A stretch of 64,000 nt of DNA from contig NC_051082.1 of NCBI RefSeq assembly GCF_004664715.2, positions 8,934,498-8,998,497 of the forward strand, read 5' to 3'. The stretch comes from Peromyscus leucopus. Taxonomy: Eukaryota; Chordata; Mammalia; Rodentia; Cricetidae. The notes under the pieces were generated by a model, which had not been told where the DNA came from, searched no databases, and worked only from the letters and a program-made list of their open reading frames with translations. Position numbers and translations under genes: made by a program. This document shows positions 45,601-55,455 of the stretch, piece by piece; within the stretch, counting starts at the first letter, position 1; every line of letters starts with the position of its first letter.

Positions 45601-46090
45601 CTGCATATTGATGCAGCCGCGGGGTGTGCGGGCGACCACTTAGCACAGCGGCTGCTCCGAAGGGCAGCTGCGGCCGGGGTGAGCTGGGTTGCGCGCGGGG
45701 ACGCTGGCAGCCTCCAGTCCTGAACTTGGCTGGGCTAGGGCGGAGCGAGGCGGGAGCTAGGGACCGGGAGGGGGCGGGGAGCGCTCGCTCTGGAAGCTCC
45801 TACCCCGAGGCGCTGCTGAAGCCTGGAGCATCCTGCCCCGGAGCGAGGCTCTGAATCTGCGCGCTTGACAGCCGCGGGAGAAGGAGGCGCGGGAGACAGG
45901 GTGATCGGCGAGATCCACAGCCCTGGAACTGCGCGGGCTCCAGCGGCAGGTGAGTTCTCTGCCCCGGACCCAGCGTGTCCCACGTACCCTCTCTCCCAGA
46001 CTGGTGCTCTGGCTCCGACTGTGTGCGTCCCAACTTGGCTCTCCTTGGTAGCCTGGCTCTCCTAGCGATGGGGCGGACCCGGGTCGCCGG
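45440..46090 (+). promoter_or_regulatory. CpG island with GC boxes, promoter of an unidentified gene
   Basis: The only block in the window dense in CpG, densest at about 45580-45960. GC boxes GGGCGG (about 45738-45743) and GGGGGCGGGG (about 45770-45779) are visible and no TATA box is placed near them, as is usual for CpG-island promoters. The plus-strand splice donor at 45950 sets the likely direction. The transcription start cannot be fixed from sequence. Confidence 0.75.
45790..45949 (+). other. candidate untranslated first exon
   Basis: The 3' edge is a consensus donor, GCGGCAG|GTGAGTTC, exon ending at 45949. The 5' edge is a guess from the GC boxes at about 45770-45779. Between 45644 and 45949 there is no ATG on the plus strand, so translation would start in a later exon that I cannot find in this window. 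I do not recognise the gene. An alternative is a non-coding RNA promoter. Confidence 0.5.
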
Positions 46091-46904
46091 GCTGTGAGCT
46101 CCTGGGAAGATGGGTCCTGCTACCTTGCTCCAACTTTACAAGGGCAGGGGACCCTCCCAACCTCGTTCCCCAGATGTCCCTAACCTCCGTGTCACAATAG
46201 CAGGGATTCATGACCCAAGGCGTGCACGTAGCCCGAGACTGGGTATGCACGACCCCTGGGGACCTTGGCACCTGTGGGGACTCAACTTTGAGCCACCTCC
46301 TCCTCTGGAAGACCCTCTCCTCTTCTCTCCTGCCATCCCCCCAACCCCCGTGACCCTGTTGGTGACTCTGGCATGACCAGAGGGGGACCGGAGTGCAAGA
46401 CTGGCTTGCTAGAGCGCTGCTCCTTGGCTTTCCAACTTTGCCCCATCAGCCTTGCGCTCCTGTGGGCTGGCTCGATCCAGGAAAGCAGCCTTCACTCCCC
46501 CCAACCTGGAAAGTTGCACCTCTCCCGCCCAGAAGCCTAGAAGACCGTTGAGAGGGGCTGATGGTTCCCAGAGCACAGGAAAGGCATTCTGTGGGTCCCT
46601 GCCACGCATAGCTTTTTATCCAAGTGGTCCAAGAGTGAGACAGGGTCCCCAGGAGATCCGGCTTCCCTGGCCACTCATAGACACTTGGATCTTGGAGTCC
46701 AGCACCGGACTCTTGGGCTTGCTCTCTGGAGAACAGGAAGTGAGAGGCTCACCTCCACCCTCAGGGCAAGGTGGCCTCAGCACCTGCAGCTGTCTCTGTA
46801 CACTGGGGACCTGGCTGTCTGGAGCAAGCGAGGCTCGCGCAGGCATACAGCCAGGGCGGGGACCTTAGAGGGGCTTCCCTGGGGTTCTACTCCTAGAGCA
46901 ACAG
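46091..46904. other. start of candidate intron 1, no exon recognised
   Basis: CpG density falls away. A frame at 46452 (138 codons) shows no domain. The donor-like CAGGTGAGTCC at 46909-46919 lies at the edge of a MIR and matches that element, so it is weak. Confidence 0.4.
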
Positions 46905-47000
46905 TTTCAGGTGAGTCCCCTCCCCTCTCTAAGCCTATTTTTCTCGTGTGTAAAATAGAGAAGTGGCCCTTTCCTGGGGATTGTTGGCAAACCTTTAAAG
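46905..47000 (+). repeat. MIR SINE fragment
   Basis: GGTGAGTCCCCTCCCCTCTC, TAAGCCTATTTTTCTCGTG and TGTAAAATAGAGAAGTGG match the MIR core in sense. Confidence 0.6.
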
Positions 47001-48154
47001 CATCATAAATGTCGGTGTGGAGCTGAGGGTAGATGCTCAGCGCGCGGGAAATATTGTTGGTGGTCCGGACTGACGCAGCCCGGAACAGATCCTGGGGCCT
47101 CTGCATCTTGTGGTTTCCCACAGACCAAAAACCAAGGGTCCTCAGGAGGGTGATTTAGGCTGCACCCACCCCCATCTCCCAGTCTGCTCAAGCAGCACCT
47201 GGGGGGATGCATCCCATTTTGCGGCAGATGAGACTCTTTAAAAAAACATTGTCCTACTCATGGGGAATCCCAAACCTCACTCACACACATATTCACAGAC
47301 TGGGAGGGAGCTCCGGAGGCCCCCCATGGAGGGAGAGTCCCCAAAGGTGAGCTGGCAGGTGTGATATTCAGGCAAGCCTGGGGCACCCAGGAAGTGCCTG
47401 CCCCAGTAGGAAGATAGAAAGGAGCTGACCCTTCAGGCCACTCCTCTAAAGGGGGCATGAGGAAAAGTACCCCCTTGCTCAGCCCCACTTAAACTGGGAT
47501 CAGGGTAAATAACAGGGTTTGGGGGGTGGGCATTAACACAGCTTCCTGGAGAACTGATTTTCTTGGTTGGATTTTTGCTTTTGTTTCTAACGGAGGTTGT
47601 TTGCGGGCTTGATTTTTAAACTTGAGGTGTATGCCAGAATGGAGTAAGGGTCATGCCCACTTTTTGTCTTGGGGAGCCTCAGCAGGGTTTCAGAATCCTT
47701 CACGGGTTCCCAAAAGGAAGCACTTCATCCCCATGATTGCCAATGCCACTGCCCCGATCCAAATTCTAGAAGAAACGGAGGGCCATGCTGCTTTGCGTAT
47801 GCCGCAAGCTCCTACCGCATACAGGATGTGTCTGGAATATCTTGACTTCCCCAGTACTTAGGACAGCTACCTGAACCTCACTTTCCAGATATGGAAACTG
47901 AGGTAGGGCTAACCAAGCTAGCTGCCCATCATCAACCAAGGAGACCTCCACCCAGGTTTGTGGCTTCCTAAACTGGGGGGGGTGTGTGTGCATGCATAGT
48001 CAGCCTGACCTATGCCCCACTTTAGCGCACACTTCCAGATGCATCTGCCCAAGCAGCCTCCCTCCAGAGAGACTTCATAAAGTCTGATAACCCCCTACCC
48101 AAAGTCCCAGAACATTCAGGGAAAAAGCAAGCGGCATATCAAAGACCTGTTGAA
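47001..48154. other. intronic or intergenic unique stretch
   Basis: A possible inverted MIR remnant (CACTTTCCAGATATGGAAACTG) lies near 47880-47945. No exon is recognised. Confidence 0.4.
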
Positions 48155-48300
48155 GATTTTTGTCTCGCCCTGTTTACTCCATGGCTGTGTGACCTTTCAG
48201 TTGGTCACTTAACATCTCTGAGCTTCAGTCCCACTATCTGTCAAATGAGAGAATCACTCCTTCAAAAAGCCGCCTTGAAGATACTGTAATGTCTGTAACA
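48155..48300 (+). repeat. MIR SINE fragment
   Basis: CCATGGCTGTGTGACCTTTC, GTCACTTAACATCTCTGAGC, TTCAGTCCCACTATCTGTC and AAATGAGAGAATC are a good sense MIR. Confidence 0.8.
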
Positions 48301-48698
48301 GGCGGTCTAGAGAAACCCAGAGTGTGTTAAAGTTGTGTGTTGGGTTGTTTTTTTGTTTGTTTTGTTTTGTTTTTTAATAAAAGAGAACGAAACCCAGTTT
48401 GGAAGGTCTGCTCTGAAGCAAGCATGAGATCTAGAATCTCTTCCTGCCTCTTGTCCATTTTCCCCAAATGGCCAGTGCCAGCCCATAAAGGCTTTATCTC
48501 TGAGGAGCGACCCTGGAAGGAAGCTGAGAACCTGGGGAGTGCACTAATGTGAAAAGTCCCCAGGGGTCTCCATGCCAAGCATCAAGGAGCTGTCCAAGGT
48601 GCTGGGAGAAAGTGTTCCAGATACTTCCAGCCCTCACAGGGATGACTTCAGGGTTAGCTTGCCTAGGTTTTTGTAAGCATGAAGAAAATGTGCCATAT

Positions 48699-48700
<2 letters not shown>
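48301..48700. other. unique stretch with T/G-rich run at 48346-48374
   Basis: The T/G run may be a SINE tail; no body is recognised. No exon is seen. Confidence 0.4.

Positions 48701-48731
<31 letters not shown>
48701..48731. repeat. (GT)n microsatellite
   Basis: About 15 perfect GT units. Confidence 0.95.
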
Positions 48732-48732
<1 letters not shown>

Positions 48733-49239
48733 ATGTGTCTCTGTCCCTGGGTGTCTTACGACAGCTCTTGGCTCACAGCCTGTCACTCAGGTTCCCGGTT
48801 TGCCTCGGCAGGGGTGGGTGTGCTTCGGAATGCAGTTAAGAACCACAGACAAGAAGTATGCTCCCTCCAGGGAGACTGGCATACTAAGAGGTTGAATTTG
48901 GCAACTCAAGAGCAATTTTTACATAGGTTGTTTCCACGGAGGGGCATGCTTTCCCACCCCAAAGCAGTGTGAGGCTGTGTGGTTAATAACACAAAGGCTG
49001 CAGACAGTGTAGACACGCCTTTCTGTCGCCTGATGTCTGATCGCCTTTAGACATCTTCCAATCGAGTGAGTGTCAAATGCCTGCGCGGCCGACCAGCAAC
49101 GTCAGAACACAAGCTGGAAGCAGAGGTGGCAGGACCCCTCTGTCTGCAGAGTCCCCATCCCCTGCAGGAGACATGAAGTATATGCATTTCAATAGAGCTT
49201 TTCTAGAAGGTTCTAAGGCCCTTGGTTCCTGACCTCCTT
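48732..49239. other. unique stretch, no gene recognised
   Basis: No repeat consensus or coding exon is recognised here. Confidence 0.4.
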
Positions 49240-49340
49240 GTGCAGGAGGGAAGCCAAGGACTAGAGAAGACATGGGATTTGCCAAAAGTCACACAGCTCT
49301 TCTCTGTCAAAGCCGGGGTTGGTCTTTACGTCTGGGCATT
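49240..49340 (-). repeat. MIR SINE fragment
   Basis: CCAAGGACTAGAGAAGAC, GATTTGCCAAAAGTCACACAGC and AAAGCCGGGGTTGGTC keep the inverted MIR order. Confidence 0.6.
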
Positions 49341-49879
49341 TTGTCGAGAACCTGTGGGTGATGTTTCATGGTGTCCTCTCAACAGACAGGCCCCAGAGTT
49401 AGGCATGGATGAAGCAGGATTTCCTTTCTTCTGATCATCCCTGTAAGTTTAGGGAGCTGTTGGGGGTTCCTCCCACCTCAGCCTCCTAGACATCAGCCCC
49501 GAGTTCCCATCTAGCAGTGAGCCTTAGCCAACTGGTTAATCCTTTCAGGGAGGAAGCTCCTTTTTAAAGCGGCTCCTCAGGAATGAGTTAGCTGTCACTG
49601 GTCTCGGCCAAAGCCCTTGCTTTGTGGTCAGCCCTGGCCCAGCCTTGGCAAATCATCTATGTGTTTGTGGACTTCAAGCTTCTGAGCCTGGGAAGGAGGG
49701 AGCGAGTAGCCTGCCACGCTGGGAAATGGAGCCGGCTTGGAGCCGTTCAATGCAAATAACACATCAACAGAAAATGCCGCTGGGTCCCCAGAGTGGGCAT
49801 TCACAGGGCTCTTTGGGCACGTGTCCTGCCATATCTGTATTCAGCAAGAAAGGCTAAGAATTAGGGCTGTTACCATGGG
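49341..49879. other. unique stretch, no gene recognised
   Basis: No repeat consensus or coding exon is recognised here. Confidence 0.4.
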
Positions 49880-50340
49880 TGGCTCCGCAACAGACATCTG
49901 CATGTGTCTGATGTGACATCGTGTGTGTGAACGCTGCATGTCTGAGGGCAGGTGCCTGATACAAGTGCTCTGACCACCCTAAGGTTGGCTGGATCAGGCA
50001 GTGGGGTCTCCAGCAAGCGCTGTGCCAAGTGTGACATTTCTTCAGGAGTGGTGGGAGTGCTTTGCCACTGCTGCCAGGCTGGTGTGGCTGAGGGCATCGG
50101 GGGAGACATCTCAGAGGCAGAGACATTCAGAGATGGTACCACCGCAATTTGCATGAATCTCTTTGGTGACAGGGCATCTTCCAGGATGAGCTGACCACAG
50201 TCAGATGACAAGGGAAGGCATCACAGGGAATCGACAGGGGCATCATCATGGGATGCATCCAGTGAGTGACTCGGGATGAGTGAGCTGAGCTTCCCGACCC
50301 TTGGCATGCCATCCATGCAATCATTAAGTACTGTGTGAGC
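49880..50340. other. unexplained unique block open on both strands
   Basis: Open frames cover both strands: minus 113 codons (49870-50211), minus 90 codons (49854-50126) and minus 65 codons (50127-50324), and plus 80 codons (49952-50194). None resembles a family I know and no AG/GT boundaries frame them convincingly. It could be a decayed processed pseudogene or chance. Confidence 0.3.
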
Positions 50341-50414
50341 TGTCAGGAGGAGTCAGTGTGCAGCCTTGTGAAAAGGGACAGGACCCAGTAACCAGGAGGA
50401 GAGAAGCTGAAAGC

Positions 50415-50545
50415 AAGAAACCCCTTTGACTGGCCAGTTGTTTGGCCTGAGCCTGATCCTCACCCTCAGCCTCCATTTTCTATCTGTGAAATGGAGACTT
50501 TGGAATCCATGGTGACTCCATTGAGATGCCTGTTGAGATACTGTG
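50415..50545 (+). repeat. MIR SINE fragment
   Basis: GAGCCTGATCCTCACCCTC, CAGCCTCCATTTTCTATCTG, TGAAATGGAGACTTTGG and the following GAGATACTGTGTGAGG resemble sense MIR. Confidence 0.55.
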
Positions 50546-50616
50546 TGAGGAGGCTGGCGGACAGTTGTGTTTTGCTGGTTTGGATTTAGATGTAGGGGAG
50601 GGCTCTTGTTACAGGC

Positions 50617-50634
50617 TTTTTTTTTTTTTTTTTC
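50617..50634. repeat. poly-T run
   Basis: About 17 T residues followed by CAGTTGATTTGG. No SINE body is attached. Confidence 0.85.
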
Positions 50635-50639
50635 AGTTG

Positions 50640-51365
50640 ATTTGGTGTATTGATCTAGATCATCTCAGGGCCAGTGCATGGGGTCCATGCTACTTGTCTG
50701 ATTTTAGAGGTGTTTGAGCTGCAAGCCCTGGGCTAGCGGTCTTCAGAGCCTCATTAGCATCAATATTCTCTCCCTTACCTGAGACGTACATTGCTCAGTC
50801 TCAGTCCCTGAGTTCTGCCCAAAAGGAGAGTTCCTTGTTCAAATGGAAGTCAGAAACCCTTTGCAAGGGACATGGCTTCCGTGTGCAGCAGGGAGGTGTG
50901 CCCTGTCCCACATGTTTCCCTGCTTTGTGCCTCACGGTACCCAGCGCCATCTTGTATTGATGGTGATTTTCCCAGGAAGGGTAGTCCTGAGTCTAAAGCA
51001 TCATACTGTGCATCAGGCGTTTGTCACGAAAAGTCCCTGGAATAAATTTTCCAGGCTTTCAGAGGTGCCCCAAAGTTCTATCAGCTTCCACCATCTCAGC
51101 ATTAACTAACTTTTGGAAACAGCTTCTTTTTTATTAAAACTTCGCAGCCAAACTGAAAAACAAAGTGGACCTTTCCGGAACCCATTTCCACTTAGACACG
51201 AAGAAGGGAGCTTGCATGAAATCAAAGCAGCAGCTAAAGGATTTGATGTCTTGTTATAAACAAGGGTTGAGTGGCTTGCTTTAAGGGACAAACCTTGAAT
51301 TTCTAACTCCAGCGAGACTTCCTAAGAAAGAGGGTGGCATCAGGAAAGGGTAAGACAGTCCCTTC
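50640..51365. other. unique stretch, no gene recognised
   Basis: No repeat consensus or coding exon is recognised here. Confidence 0.4.
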
Positions 51366-51373
51366 CTCTAAGA

Positions 51374-51543
51374 CAGTGGTTCTACACCCCCACTGGGATT
51401 GCATATTGGGTTTTTTCATTATGAATCATAACTAGGGAAATTACAGTTATGAAGTAGCAAAAAAATAATTTTATGGCTGGGGGGGTCATCACAACATGAA
51501 CTCTATTCAAGGGTCACAGCATTAGGAAGGTTGAGAACCACTG
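51374..51543 (-). mobile_element. URR1-type hAT-Charlie DNA transposon
   Basis: Shorter copy (170 bp) of the element at 31.7 kb, in opposite orientation: it starts CAGTGGTTCTACACCC and ends CATTAGGAAGGTTGAGAACCACTG. The 8-bp duplication is CTCTAAGA (51366-51373) and CTCTAAGG (51544-51551). It has internal deletions relative to the 235-bp copy. Confidence 0.9.
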
Positions 51544-51689
51544 CTCTAAGGTGTCTGCCGGGTCTAAGAGGTATCCAGTTGACAGAAACTGGGTTAAGAC
51601 GTGGGGTGTGCATAGCCAGTTCCCTTTAGCCATAAAAATATATTTTTTTATATTGTGGGTATTGTCAGATTGTCTTCCATCCCAGGAAT

Positions 51690-51930
51690 TTTAATTTTAA
51701 TTTTAGATAGATTGCAGTGGCAACTGACGTCTTCTGGGTTCATTTGTCTCTCTGATGTTGACGCTGCAGCTCAGCCCTGAAATATTCAACAAGTGAAATG
51801 AAATCCAATTACAATCACGCACCAGTGTTCAGGTAGCCGACAGAGTCAAGAGCAAGTCTGCTGACGAAGCGCAGTCTTCGCCTCTCATTTCCTCCTCCTG
51901 TGACGCAGTCTCAGAGACGAGACCCCTTTG
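51690..51930. promoter_or_regulatory. possible conserved non-coding block
   Basis: Repeat-free sequence with TTTTAATTTTAATTTTAG, AACTGACGTC, AAATATTCAACAAGTG and CCAATTACAATCACGC, followed by CpG-containing CTGACGAAGCGCAGTC. It looks constrained compared with the decayed sequence around it, but this is an impression only. Confidence 0.25.
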
Positions 51931-51996
51931 TCTCCTTACAAAGCACGACAGAGGTTCACCAGACCAGATAGGTCTCCTAGCTGGGTAGAGGTTTTT

Positions 51997-52010
51997 ATTA
52001 CTACTACTAC

Positions 52011-52052
<42 letters not shown>
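51997..52052. repeat. (ACT)n(ATT)n microsatellite
   Basis: A few ACT units lead into about 14 ATT units, the only long AT-type trinucleotide run in the window. Confidence 0.95.
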
Positions 52053-52139
52053 TTTTGGACTATCTAGGTGCTTTTATTATTTTTTTATTATCTTTTTACC
52101 AGACATTCACAACTCTGGTGTGGGGAGATACGCAGTCAT

Positions 52140-52240
52140 CAATTCCTGCTGCTTGAGAGAAAAAGCAGACAGAACCCACAACCCACAGAGAGGGTTGATG
52201 CCAAGTCTGATGACCAGAGTTCAGTCCCTGGAACCCGAAG
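52140..52240 (+). mobile_element. possible B3-type SINE fragment
   Basis: TGATGCCAAGTCTGATGACC, AGAGTTCAGTCCCTGG and AACCCGAAG resemble the middle of a B3 element. Confidence 0.45.
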
Positions 52241-52615
52241 ACTGAGCACCCAAAGGGTGCCTTGTCCTAGAGTCTAGAAACAGGAAACCCTCTCGGGGAA
52301 TAAAAGACAAGAAAAGGTTGTGATAACATTGGGTGGAAGAATACTTGGACTTTGTTCTGTTTTTGTTTTTGTTTTTGTTTTGAAAGAGATAGGTGTAGTC
52401 AGGCTAAATTTCTAGCCTAAACTAAAGCTACTGTCAAAGATAGGTATCCTGGACTTGGTCTTGAACTCACAACTGCCGTGGCTGGGAGGTAAGATGTCAG
52501 CTTTTCTCTCAAGCAGTGACACTCTGGCTTCCTGCAAAGATTGGCATTAAAATTAAAAAAAAAAAAACTTCATTGAGTATTGAGTGAAAATTTTAAGAGC
52601 AAAGACATCATGTTT
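52241..52615. other. unique stretch with possible decayed B1
   Basis: GTTTTTG repeats at 52357-52381 and GACTTGGTCTTGAACTCAC near 52452 suggest a decayed inverted B1. Not secure. Confidence 0.35.
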
Positions 52616-52780
52616 AAGAACTTAGGGCTGAAGCCGGGCGTTGGTGGCGCACGCCTTTAATCCCAGCACTCGGGAGGCAGAGCCAGGCGGATCTCTGTGA
52701 GTTCGAGGCCAGCCTGGGCTACCAAGTGAGTTCCAGGAAAGGCGCAAAGCTACACAGAGAAACCCTGTCTCGAAAAACCA

Positions 52781-52812
<32 letters not shown>

Positions 52813-52822
52813 TAGGGCTGAA
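52616..52822 (+). mobile_element. young B1 SINE with perfect target duplication
   Basis: B1 from 52633, ending in a 28-base A run (52780-52807). It is flanked by a perfect 17-bp duplication, AAGAACTTAGGGCTGAA, at 52616-52632 and 52806-52822. It carries GGAAAGGCGCAAAGCTACAC and the GAGCCAGGCGG variant. A recent insertion by duplication and tail. Confidence 0.97.
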
Positions 52823-52950
52823 AATTTGGTGTGATGCCTCGTGCCTGAAATCCTAGCACTCAGGAGACTGAGGCAGAAGGATTGTTCCAAGGTTGAGGCC
52901 AGCAGAAACTACTGAGCAAGACTCTGTCAAAAAAAAAAAAAAAAAAAGAC
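52823..52950 (+). mobile_element. old B1-like SINE
   Basis: GTGTGATGCCTCGTGCC, TGAAATCCTAGCACTCAGG, AGACTGAGGCAGAAGG, GTTGAGGCCAGCAG and a poly-A tail at 52929-52946. The young B1 landed directly in front of it. Confidence 0.8.
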
Positions 52951-53374
52951 CAAAACAAAACCATAATAGTAAAGAATATGTTATACTAATGATTGTTAAT
53001 ATTAGCATATTATGTTGATAATTATTTTTATTTTTGCCATTACTCAGGGCTGAAACATCATGATGTCTCCAATTTATTTTAAGATGATTCACTGTAAGGA
53101 GAAGGACCAGGGTCTGGCTCAGTGGTAGACATATGCAAGGCCTGGGCTTCAGATAAGTTAAGACAAACAGGTGGATGAACAGACAGACAGGCAGGTAAAT
53201 GACAGATAACTGGATACATAAAGAGCTTGCAGGTAGATGAGTAAATGCACAGCTTAATGATGCTTTGATGGGGTAGACGAGCAAAGATATAAATGTAAAC
53301 AGCTACGGAATCTAATGGAGACTGTCGCTATGCTATTCGTTTAGGGTTTCTGTGTGTAAATATTTCCTAACAAG

Positions 53375-53462
53375 TCATTCATGCTCATCTGTAATCCCAA
53401 CACTCAGGAGGCCGAGGTGGGAGGAGTTCGAAGCCAGCCTTGGCTAAAACAACAAGACCTGT
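53375..53462 (+). mobile_element. old B1-like SINE
   Basis: ATGCTCATCTGTAATCCC, AACACTCAGGAGGCCGAGG and GTTCGAAGCCAGCCTTGGC are B1 in sense with a shortened 3' part. Confidence 0.7.
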
Positions 53463-53471
53463 GTGAGTGTG

Positions 53472-53503
<32 letters not shown>

Positions 53504-53525
53504 CGCGCGCACGCACACGCGCGCT
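53463..53525. repeat. (GT)n(GC)n alternating purine-pyrimidine tract
   Basis: GT units grade into a run of GC units (about 53493-53510) and then ACGCACACGCGCGC. Roughly 60 bases alternate purine and pyrimidine almost without a break, with CG steps, the classical Z-DNA-forming pattern. Confidence 0.95.
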
Positions 53526-54309
53526 TACACATATGTGCCTGTGTGCATGATTTCCTAATAAAAAGTTGGGAGGTATAGTTTCAGTGAAACTTTTCTTTTT
53601 GTTCAATTTCCTGATCTCTTAGAAGAAGAATATTCATAGCCTGGGCTACATGAGACCCTATCTAAAAATAAATAAGGAGAAATCTATCTTTCCCATTCCA
53701 TACCATCACTCCACACATACAGGCATGCACACACCCCTGAGCACCCACTCTCTCCCTCCCCCTCCCCTTTTCCTGGAAGACTCACCTCCCTCACCAACCC
53801 CCTAGGTGTAGTAGAGAATCATTGTTTTTCCTGCCAGCCTTTCTTTACATTTATCCTTGGGCATTTTAATTAAGACTGTGAGTCTCGGCTTTCTGAAGGC
53901 TGACGACGGTATCACACATGTCTCTGTAAGTCCCCACCTAGCGCTCTTTTTTTCCCCTCTGGGTTCATCATCTCACAGACATTGAGCAGCTTCCAGGCGA
54001 CTGTTCTCTCAGCCAGCAGCAGATCGTGTCCCGGGCCTACCAGTGAACATGCAGTAAACATGCAGTGAACCTGTGGCTCACCCCTGGAGCTGCTTCCTAA
54101 ATTGCCCTCTCCCAGGCCAGTGTGGCATCCTGGCCATATCCACAAGCTCTGCTCTTGCTTCTAGCTCTGTGGAGTTGTTCATACAACAACTCTGACCTCC
54201 CTGGTGACAGTCAGCCTTCTCCCAGGCCAGCCCTGTCACTTCGGGGGCCGTTAGTCCTGTGACACCAAGCGTGATAGACACCTCCGTATGAACAAATTCG
54301 GTAAAGACT
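53526..54309. other. unique stretch, no gene recognised
   Basis: No repeat consensus or coding exon is recognised here. Confidence 0.4.
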
Positions 54310-54470
54310 CCGGAGCTGGTCCAAGCCGGCTTCAGGTTCAGTAACTGCCATTTAATTACCCTGTAACCTTGGGCACGTGGCTCAGCAGCCTCTCCCAAGC
54401 CTCTCTCTTGCGGAAGCCAGGTTAAACCACCTCGCCTCACACCTCAGGGTGTTACAATCATCAGTTAGAT
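54310..54470 (+). repeat. MIR SINE fragment
   Basis: GGCTTCAGGTTCAGTAACTGC, CTGTAACCTTGGGCACGTGGC and AGCCTCTCCCAAGCCTC are sense MIR. Confidence 0.6.
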
Positions 54471-54859
54471 GCTTGGGAAGCGCCAGTAAAGCCAATGGGC
54501 AAAGATCAAAGAGACCACAGCTATAACCATCAGAATTCCTTCTGAGTTTCTTATTCCAGGACACGTGGGATGGTGGGGCGAGGGTTTACCAGGCAGTCCA
54601 AGCAGGGCATAGTAGACAATTATGGCTGGAGTTTCCAGGATCATCTATGAAAACATTCTTGATGGACAGTTAAAGGCACTGGTGAGGAGGATATAACCAG
54701 GGACCTGGTACAAGGAAGCAGGTCCCACCCAGCCAGAAGGATCAGGCACAGTGGAATTGGGGGGAGTGAGATATGGAATGAGATTGGGGACCCCTGGGAA
54801 AGGAGCACACACCCTGACAAACACATGGGTATCACTCCAAAGGCATGAGCTGGATAGAG

Positions 54860-55242
<383 letters not shown>

Positions 55243-55369
55243 CAATCAATGTTAAGGAAAAGTATTAGCTGAATAACTATGTCGTGAGACATGAGGTGCC
55301 AGGAAGGACAGTGTAAGGCCAGCATGGGAAAGAAGATCTTGGCTCACATCATCCCAAGTCACTACTATC

Positions 55370-55455
55370 TTCATTTTACAGATGAAGGAACAGGAACAGG
55401 GATGCTAAAGGCCTGTGCAGAGCCACTCGGGGTCAGGATATGAACCCAGTGCCAG
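55370..55455 (-). repeat. MIR SINE fragment
   Basis: CATTTTACAGATGAAGGAAC, GCCTGTGCAGAGCCACTC and AGGATATGAACCCAGTGCC are inverted MIR. Confidence 0.65.

Noticed and set aside
45440..45955. Naming the gene behind the CpG island
   Set aside because: The leader sequence is not one I can assign with confidence and no coding exon is visible, so any symbol would be a guess.
45865..46065. 66-codon frame spanning the first-exon donor
   Set aside because: It starts at TTG rather than ATG and runs straight across the consensus splice donor into the intron.
46909..46919. Second splice donor (CAGGTGAGTCC) downstream of the CpG island
   Set aside because: It lies at the edge of a MIR whose own sequence resembles it, and no matching acceptor defines an exon.
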